Positions 57,120 through 64,000 of a DNA stretch of 64,000 nt are shown here, piece by piece (position 1 is the stretch's first letter; each line of letters opens with the position of its first letter). The translations under genes were made by a program, and so were the position numbers. The stretch lies in the NCBI GenBank assembly GCA_963678705.1, contig OY783205.1, positions 2,108,001 to 2,172,000 on the forward strand, written 5' to 3'. Below the pieces are notes generated by a model, which worked only from the letters and a program-made list of their open reading frames with translations, was not told where the DNA came from and made no database searches. This DNA is from Panorpa germanica (Eukaryota; Arthropoda; Insecta; Mecoptera; Panorpidae).

Positions 57120-57517
57120 GCTATTTAAAATTTGAATTTTAGTTTTGCTGCGTCTGTCAGCTCGGCGTATGACGTCACCTAAGAAATAAGTAATTGAGAT
57201 TTTTTTGTCAAAACCATTGCAATATAAAACTTGATGCGATGTAGGACCAGCTGTTAGTTATAGTAAACGATGTATCACACTCATGCTCGTATGTATCTCT
57301 GTAGCATAAAAGAGATGGAAAGTCGTAGGATGTGATATCACATACAGATTTTTTACAACGTTAAATCTGTTTATTGATCAAAGAATAAAAAATGTACAAC
57401 TCAGATGTTAATATCTTCTATAGTATTGTGACCTATTACAAATAATTAGACGTTTACTGTCCTGCCAGTCAACCATATCAATACATAATACAGATTTATA
57501 GAAGTTAAGTCAAGGTA
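57120..57517 (-). mobile_element. MITE family A copy
   Basis: Co-linear with 47880-48262: CTGCxxCTGTC-like, TATGACGTCA (57169-57177), AAAAGAGATGG, AGGATGTGA, CATACAGATTTTTT, TAATATCTTCTATA. It ends GTACACGGCCCATAG, a worn form of the family terminus ACACAAGCCCATTA. Confidence 0.75.
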
Positions 57518-58598
57518 CACGGCCCATAGAAAAAATCAACCCTAAGTCATATCAGCTTGTACACCAATGATTTTGAATAAGGAGCAGAAAAACGAATCTC
57601 TACCTAAATAAAAGTTATTTCGCATTATTCTGTTTTAAAATTTCGAGACACGTAATATCGCTTGTATAAATTATAAAATGACCCTTATTCATATCTGTCA
57701 TAAGCCTTACAAGTAATTTATAGTATTATCTAATAATAAGATCGCTGCAAATTGCAAATTAGAACAATCCTCTTGATCTTTATTACGTCGCATTGCTTGA
57801 ATGTTGCGATACAGGACGTTGTTTTCCAGTTAAGGACATCGTTAGCGGTTCCTTTGGCGATGTTTAACGAATTCGCGATCTTTAATGCGTTGGTTCATGG
57901 CGCGGAAAGCATTTTAATCAGACAAACTTAATTGCTGTTATAAAACTTGTGCTTTAATTACGATGGCTGACGCACCGATTACGCCGCTTTGTAATTGTCT
58001 CTGGTAACTTTTTCTGGTAATTAACGACCAGGTCTTCAAGTTCCAGACCTTCCTTTATCTTAACACTTGTCTTAAAACATTCCAGCAATGTGTCTGCGTC
58101 TAGTTGTCTGTTTTTATTGGACGTTGATTTATTTTGAAGCATCACTCTAATTATTACAGCATATATTACGTTGTACTTCTAACGCTTTGTGATTTATTCG
58201 TCTGTAGTCTGAAACATTAAGATTGCTTATTTTCCCTTTGATTAAGTTATGCTAATACCATATGTAGCTATTTGATTGGTTCAAATACTCGCCTGCATGG
58301 TATACTTACATACTTTTAATTTGGTCTCAGAATTTAGTTTGGCAAAGAAAGTTCAATAAAATTAACTCAGTTCTATCAAGTAACATACAGCTATAGTTTA
58401 AATTGCGATAGTTCGGTGGCAACTTATATTTAAAGAGGTTATAAGAGCGGTATAAATGTATAATACGATAATGAATTTTATCTTATTCGTTTTTACATAC
58501 ATTATAGAAAAATAACTGAGTCAGTGCTTTTTCGTTACATCGGCAATTTATACCCTACAATTTGTTTTAAGTATGAGTCGCCGCCGAACTCTCATAAT
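57518..58598. other. Non-coding DNA
   Basis: No gene recognised. The open frame at 57954-58145 (minus) is lysine-rich without known motifs. Confidence 0.4.
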
Positions 58599-58602
58599 TT
58601 AA

Positions 58603-59154
58603 GGGGTTAGGGGTAGTCAGAATTTTCAAAAAATCGATTTTTTTTTTTTTGCATTTTCTTAAAGTATAATATTTTAAAAATATTGTGTGAAAATTTGAAG
58701 TGAATCCGACAAATTCTTTTCGAGTTATTTAACAATGACCAAAGGACGCTCGGGTGCTACGTGGCATTCGAGAGCAGGTAGCTAGAAACAGCTGCAAGCA
58801 ACCGACCTTTCGGGTTTCATTGTCATGAATATCTCCCCAATTTAATGTAAAAAGCTTCAGATCAGGCACAAGATTATCTATTAATAAAACTAATTTTTCT
58901 TGTCCGATTGATTTTAGATGAATCTCCAAGGACTTATGATGATCACCGCAAAGGACTTCGGGAGGAACGGGCTCTACAAAAACAGCGATAACTTTTTGAA
59001 TTATTAATTATTTTTTTTGAAATTTTCGTGAAGTCAAATCGAAACGTGTTCTAATAAAGATATGTTTTTATTTTTGTCAAATAAAGTAATTAACTACAAA
59101 AAAAAAATTATTGAAAATCATCATTTTTTCAGGCCTCTGAGTACCCCTAACCCC
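58603..59154. mobile_element. TTAA-flanked MITE (piggyBac-like)
   Basis: 552 bp with perfect 13-bp inverted ends GGGGTTAGGGGTA (58603-58615) and TACCCCTAACCCC (59142-59154), flanked on both sides by TTAA (58599-58602, 59155-59158). TTAA duplication is typical of piggyBac and a few other groups. Sub-terminal T and A runs follow on each side. No coding capacity. A related internal sequence is near 22905-22945. Confidence 0.9.
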
Positions 59155-59158
59155 TTAA

Positions 59159-59704
59159 ACTATATGTACTTTCATAGAGTATTCTTTTTCTACGAATTGC
59201 AACAATCTTGATCAAGTCGATTGGATTGTAAGATATTTTAAAATATTTATTTGACTGCATCTTCGTGTAGAAAGCTAGCAATTTTCAATACAAAAACCTT
59301 GGAATCAGCTTGTAGCAAGCTAACAAAGTACTAGCTAACTTTATAAGAAGTAGAAAATGAAATTTAGAATTAGCTAGTGACAAGCTAGTAAGCCATGAAG
59401 AGTAGAAAATAACCTTGAAATTAGCTTGTAACTGCAACGTAAGTCAATTTTCTGCCCATATCAACTTTAGATAGTTCTGAACAACACAACAGCATACATA
59501 TATGTCGATTGATGATTAGTAATTAAGCAGTTTTACAAGTTTAATTGTTATAATAATTATTCTGCAGTTAGTGCAGTTACTGCTTGCTCGTTTATAATTC
59601 TCTAAATTTTTGTTTAAGGAATTATCAATAAGTAGAAAGTATATCATGGTAGTTATGATCATAATTAAATATTATTTTCAGGTAAGGATTAAAAGGGTTT
59701 TGAC
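59159..59704. other. Non-coding; diverged short repeats
   Basis: 59300-59450 contains repeated AGCTTGTA/AGCTAGTA and AGTAGAAAAT words, a loose tandem repeat (units near 59330, 59370, 59410). Confidence 0.4.
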
Positions 59705-59972
59705 TGTTGGTAAAAACACCAAAGATTAATATAGGATAAGCTAATGTCTAGGATTTATTTTCTTAATTATAATTGCTTAGGATTAGGATTTATAAGTAAT
59801 CTGGATTAGTGATTAATATTAACTGAAGGTATATAAATAGAAGTATTTTTTGGACCGCTCTCTTATAAGTTTATCCTTCATACAGAAAGCGAAAGTGTTT
59901 TTGTAGCTGCTGAAGATTAGCAATTTATAAATAAACTTATAATTAGTAAAATTAGATTCTTTTATTTCAACA
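59705..59972 (+). repeat. Possible solo copia-type LTR
   Basis: 268 bp from TGTTGGT to TTTCAACA. Like the copia LTR at 150, it opens with a small hairpin (TTGGT ... ACCAA). It has TATAAATA (59832-59839) and AATAAA (59929-59934) in LTR order. No internal element follows. I could not match a target duplication, which lowers confidence. Confidence 0.45.
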
Positions 59973-61410
59973 TACATTTACACATAATTCAAAATATTGA
60001 TATTAACTTAGATTGCTTGATGAAACAATTTTTTGTTTTGCGGTCGCAGAATATCACATCGGCGCTAAGCATCTTTACCGGCTATCTAAATTATTTTCAT
60101 TTTTCAGGGGAGTTTTAAAACTATTTCTTAAATAGTTATATTTAATCTCAATAGTCAGTGTGGACATTTCATGATTTTATAAAAGAACTGTCATTTGGAT
60201 CGTAAACTTAAGCGCCTATTTTAATTAAGAAAGAGCATAAATTCTAATTTAAATAAAAATTGAGATAGTCAGTATTGAAGCTTAGCCCTCGAAATCTAGA
60301 TTAGATGTGTTTTAGGTTTCACTCAAAATAACATATCGAATTCGTTGTGTGAAATGGATTTCAATATTATTTTCACAGAAAGGTGTATTAGTACCTTAAA
60401 GTACCCCTTATCAGTACCGGAGTGAAAGAATTTAATTCGATAGGCAGCTTTCGAGGCATATCTGTTTTTTTAATTCCTTTTCTCTTCTGCCAACATACAG
60501 TAAGCTCAATACAGTCTTCGTTTTTTTCTTTTTCCGGTTTGCTAAGTACTAAATTTCGACATACGATTATCCATGCACTACTGTGTACTGTGGTTTTAAT
60601 GAGTTTGTTTGATACGAAGCGGCAAATACTGATTTGTGAACGCATGTATATCATGCAAATAGAATAACGAAATCGTTGCCTGTCAGACATGCCTCCGTTT
60701 CGACGCGTACGACATTGAACAGTGGACGCACTTCTATAAGTAGCCTGTTCCTCAAAACACATTGCTTGTACTGGATTTGCAAAATAATTTCTTATCAGTA
60801 TCATATACGACCAACATGTTTACAAATTGTCAGTATTGTAAGGAGCAGACATTGTAAGTGGATTAAACAGGTTCAACAACACACGTTATCTATAGGTGAA
60901 GGCCAAAGTTTTCATAAATAATTCAATTTTATTTTTGTTTAAATTTAATTAGCATAATTCTTAGAAATAATTAACCTACTTACATATAATTAACCTTTTG
61001 GATATTTTACAGTTAATAAAAAAACAATTAATTTATGATAATTATTTTATTTAAAACTATGTACCTTATTTTATAACTTTTTCTATGACGACATGCGCCA
61101 TGAATGTGACTAGTTTGATATGCATTTGTTCAAGACCTTTACGTAAATGATGAAATCATCGTGAAATTTGAACAATCAATAAAATTGTTAAAAAACATAC
61201 TGTCTCAAAATTGTATAGACTTAGGTTCATAGTTTTCTGTTTTTAAATGATTCAAAAAAGCCAATTTCCATATACATCATAATTGTTAGCTCTTAACTTT
61301 AACTATAAAAAAATGGTGACACGGTTTTCAAAAACTACGAGACTATTGAATAAGAAATTTATCAAACGATACTATATTCCAAGAAATGAATCGGCAGAGA
61401 TGTCAAATTA
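59973..61410. other. Non-coding; overlapping open frames
   Basis: 60388-60921 has open frames on both strands that overlap each other; none shows known motifs. No gene can be supported. Confidence 0.35.
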
Positions 61411-62029
61411 ATGGGCTTGTGTCCTATGTCTTAATTTCTATGAAAGTGTACTATATATTGATAAAGTGGGTTACTAGAACCTTAAATGTTCAATTATTTT
61501 TTAATAACTCCTTATATGTTAAGAGATATTAACAATTAAAAAAGTCATTTTGTCTCTACACATTTCTAGTGCATGTGACATCACAATTCTTGTGTAAGGT
61601 TAATAAATAATAAATAAATAAAGGTAATAAATCTCTGCTATATGTATTTATTTATCAAAATATCCAATATTATTTACAGCTATTTCAAGGAACAATCAAA
61701 TTTCAATATTATGTCTGCCTTAGCAGGGTTAAATAAAATAAAAACTCATTATTCTTTGACTTAACTTGATTATTTGACTACCAACAGCTGCAAAACATTA
61801 CCACAGCACTGACCTATTTAACAAATAACTGACGGTAAAATGCATTTCACGTCATACAAATATGGCCGACCATTTCTAGCGCTAAGACTATATTTCAAAC
61901 TTTTAATTGCTATATCTCCGTCAATATTTAGATATTTAATAAAATAGACACGCCAATACACATTTATTAACATCAATTTCAATCAACAATTGAAAAATTG
62001 ACCACTAAAAAATGAGGACACAAGCCCAT
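61411..62029. mobile_element. MITE family A, complete copy
   Basis: 619 bp with perfect 15-bp inverted ends ATGGGCTTGTGTCCT (61411-61425) and AGGACACAAGCCCAT (62015-62029), flanked by TA on both sides (61409-61410, 62030-62031). A TA duplication suggests a Tc1/mariner-type transposase in trans. It contains CTATATATTGATAAAG near the left end, shared with the other copies. It defines the ends of the family. Confidence 0.88.
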
Positions 62030-62260
62030 TATTACTTTTGAAAAATATTAAATTTGAATTTGAATTGAATTAATGTAAATCTAACATTAATTATTGTTAA
62101 TTTTTTGCGTTAGTTTTATATGCATAAAAATATCATTTTAAAGTCCAGAAAGTATTAAATTGATAATTGAAATTCATTTTTAAAGGTATTTCGTACTTCG
62201 TGTTACCAAGAGACAAACTTTTTGCTTTGACGGTACGTTCGGTACCTCCTTAAGTTAAGC

Positions 62261-62350
62261 TTTTATTTGCCAAAATTAACGAACAAATGAATGAATCCAA
62301 TTCATGACATATGACGTCATTGATAGACTGGCATAATTAAGCCCTAAGAT
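62261..62350 (+). repeat. Dispersed repeat family B, copy 2
   Basis: Co-linear with 10519-10625. It contains TGACGTCA at 62312-62319, where copy 1 has the related TGACGCATGATG. Confidence 0.6.
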
Positions 62351-63923
62351 TGGAACTAACAATGGTTCAGCTGATATTATTTGTGAAGAGTCACATCTTG
62401 TATACTGTTCTTATTACCTAAATGATTACTTGGTAATTAGCATAATATCAGATATCCCATCTACGTCGTAAGGAGTACGTCTATTTAACGACGTGTAGAC
62501 AACAAATATAAAAATGGATTAAAAACTAGAACTCCGACTGTACTGTATATAATTGTAGTATACCCAGCTGCATGATGGAAAAGCTGACAATGAATGAACG
62601 TCTAAAATGTAAGGTCACCGTGCAACGATGGGTTGTAAAAATGAGCACTTCTTTTGAATGACTAGAATATGAATAAATTGACACTGCAGTTTACTTTGGC
62701 AAAGAAAAAGAGATTGAAACATACGAAAACTTATAAATGGAAACTGTCTTGTCATGAAACGATATGTCAGCATTGGAATTACGCAGTTTGCGAATTTAAC
62801 ATAGTAAATATGTATAATAAACCAGATATAAACAATAGATACTAATAACACAAGCATTAATTTATAAGTTATAATGAAATATAGAAGTCAATTTATAATG
62901 AGACACGAGTATAAAGAAAGTGGCAGCAATTTTTAAGAAGACAAACCATAAATATTTTATTGCGCTGGTACGGTTCATTCGTATAGAATTTGTACGCCGT
63001 ATGCTCGTATATTATGTCATTTGATTCACCAAGCACACCTGCATAGTACTAAAGCCGATACCAAACGATGTGGTGAACGTTTGATTCAAATATGTGTGTG
63101 CACCTCCAACTTGTGAGTCAAATATTGGAAGATTAACAAGGCAAGTTTCCTCCTACACGGTGGAACGATTGCCTATTCCGAATGATTTATTTATTTTATT
63201 AATTTGATGATATTACAGACACTGACACTGTTTAACAAAAACTTTCAAGTAAATCAATAAACCTTCAAGTATAAAACCTTCCTTTGTTGGACGATTTGTG
63301 CAGCGCTGCATGACATGTGGATCAAATGTGAAGTGGAGGTAGAAAAATCCCTTTTGACGCGGGTCGAAAGACTGGCAACAGCCGGAACTTCTTCCAACGT
63401 GATCGTTGGACATTGGACAAACTTAGTACTAGCATCGACCACATGATGCGTCCAGTGTTAGACAGTGTCAGTAGTATCGTTTCGTACCGGCTTAAGATGA
63501 AACACTATAACTAAATAATTGATTCTTCATAAATAGTGAGTACGCCTTAAGGAATGTAGATGTTGTCGATTTCTCCAAAGCGCAACGCTAGACATCAACA
63601 TTTTTTCCATTTATTTCGTTCGTTCATTGAGCTTAACAACCATCCTCCGTGTCCATCATCCATTGAGCCGGTGATAAACTAATTTATTTAACGGACTTCA
63701 GAGCCTAACGACGCTGCGCGACGCTTCTAGCCGTACCACGTTAAGGTTAACAGTGTCAGACCAATAAACTTCATGTCCGAAGGACTCCCAAGAGGGTGGG
63801 TCCACTCCTTCCTCTTCCCTCACACCATCCACAACACTTTGGATTCATGGATACACATCTAAAGTAAAGAATAGGGGTTAAAGGTGAGATCTCGTGATTA
63901 ACAACGCGGCGGTGGTTGCAGCG
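62351..63923. other. Non-coding; GC-richer towards the right edge
   Basis: No gene recognised up to about 63690. From there base composition rises (ACGACGCTGCGCGACGC near 63708), suggesting the approach to a gene or promoter. AAG|GTGAGA at 63881-63888 would be a good splice donor. Confidence 0.35.
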
Positions 63924-64000
63924 ATGGCATCGGCGTCGGCGTCGGCATCGGCGTTAACGCTGGCGGCTTTAATACACGCAAGGGAAAAGATCTTTCTTCT
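63924..64000 (+). CDS. Possible 5' end of a gene, cut by the window edge
   Basis: From the ATG at 63924 the frame is open to the window end. It gives a short Ala/Ser repeat (encoded by GCGTCG and GCATCG units), then a hydrophobic stretch LTLAALI, which together would resemble a signal peptide or low-complexity N-terminus. Too short to judge; the repeat could equally be a simple GC-rich microsatellite. Confidence 0.25.
   Translation, partial: MASASASASALTLAALIHAREKIFL

Noticed and set aside
60388..60921. 138-codon minus frame and overlapping plus frames
   Set aside because: Frames overlap on both strands, no motif is recognised, and there is no splice or start context to prefer one.
63213..63442. 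Two overlapping minus frames near the right end
   Set aside because: Different frames of the same segment, neither with known motifs or splice context.
1..64000. CRISPR array, bacterial operons or rRNA
   Set aside because: No regularly spaced repeats, no prokaryotic gene layout and no rRNA-like sequence; the content is animal nuclear DNA.

Overview
The window looks like nuclear DNA of an insect. It is AT-rich, carries one divergent ionotropic receptor (IR) gene of the arthropod chemosensory family, has a spliced C2H2 zinc-finger gene, and holds many insect-type transposable elements (copia, an I/jockey-like non-LTR element, mariner, hAT, several MITEs). I cannot fix the order. Host genes are sparse: only the zinc-finger gene (about 5.2-6.9 kb, minus) and the IR (12.06-13.71 kb, plus) are well supported. 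Weak exon candidates lie near 17.2-17.6 kb and at the right edge (63.9 kb).

Layout. 150-4821: near-complete, recent copia with 263-bp LTRs (2 differences), an AAATT target duplication and one frame break between gag/protease and integrase-RT-RNase H. 5.1-6.9 kb: zinc-finger gene with three recoverable exons, whose open frame ends at a stop inside a finger; decayed fingers continue beyond it. 7-12 kb: AT-rich DNA with MITEs, including a 0.63-kb inverted-repeat element. 12.06-13.71 kb: IR. 13.9-25.5 kb: mostly non-coding, with relics. 25598-31348: full-length non-LTR element on the minus strand, both ORFs intact, 14-bp target duplication. 31.4-37.8 kb: non-coding, with an AT microsatellite and a TTA-flanked MITE. 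37854-43814: hAT relic with an 8-bp duplication, interrupted by a composite non-autonomous LTR element (38400-43440) that has three forward LTR starts and one inverted LTR. 43.8-64 kb: non-coding DNA with MITEs, a broken mariner, a non-LTR tail fragment, a possible solo LTR and a TTAA-flanked MITE.

Most interesting signal. The LTRs of the composite element carry two perfect heat-shock-element triplets just upstream of a TATA box. Its untranslated leader holds a run of seven consecutive nGAAn/nTTCn pentamers. The same LTR sites survive in the older inverted copy, where a change falls in a spacer base. This suggests a heat-inducible retroelement family; that function is inferred, not shown. A second pattern is ten copies of the CREB/ATF palindrome TGACGTCA, several inside MITEs.
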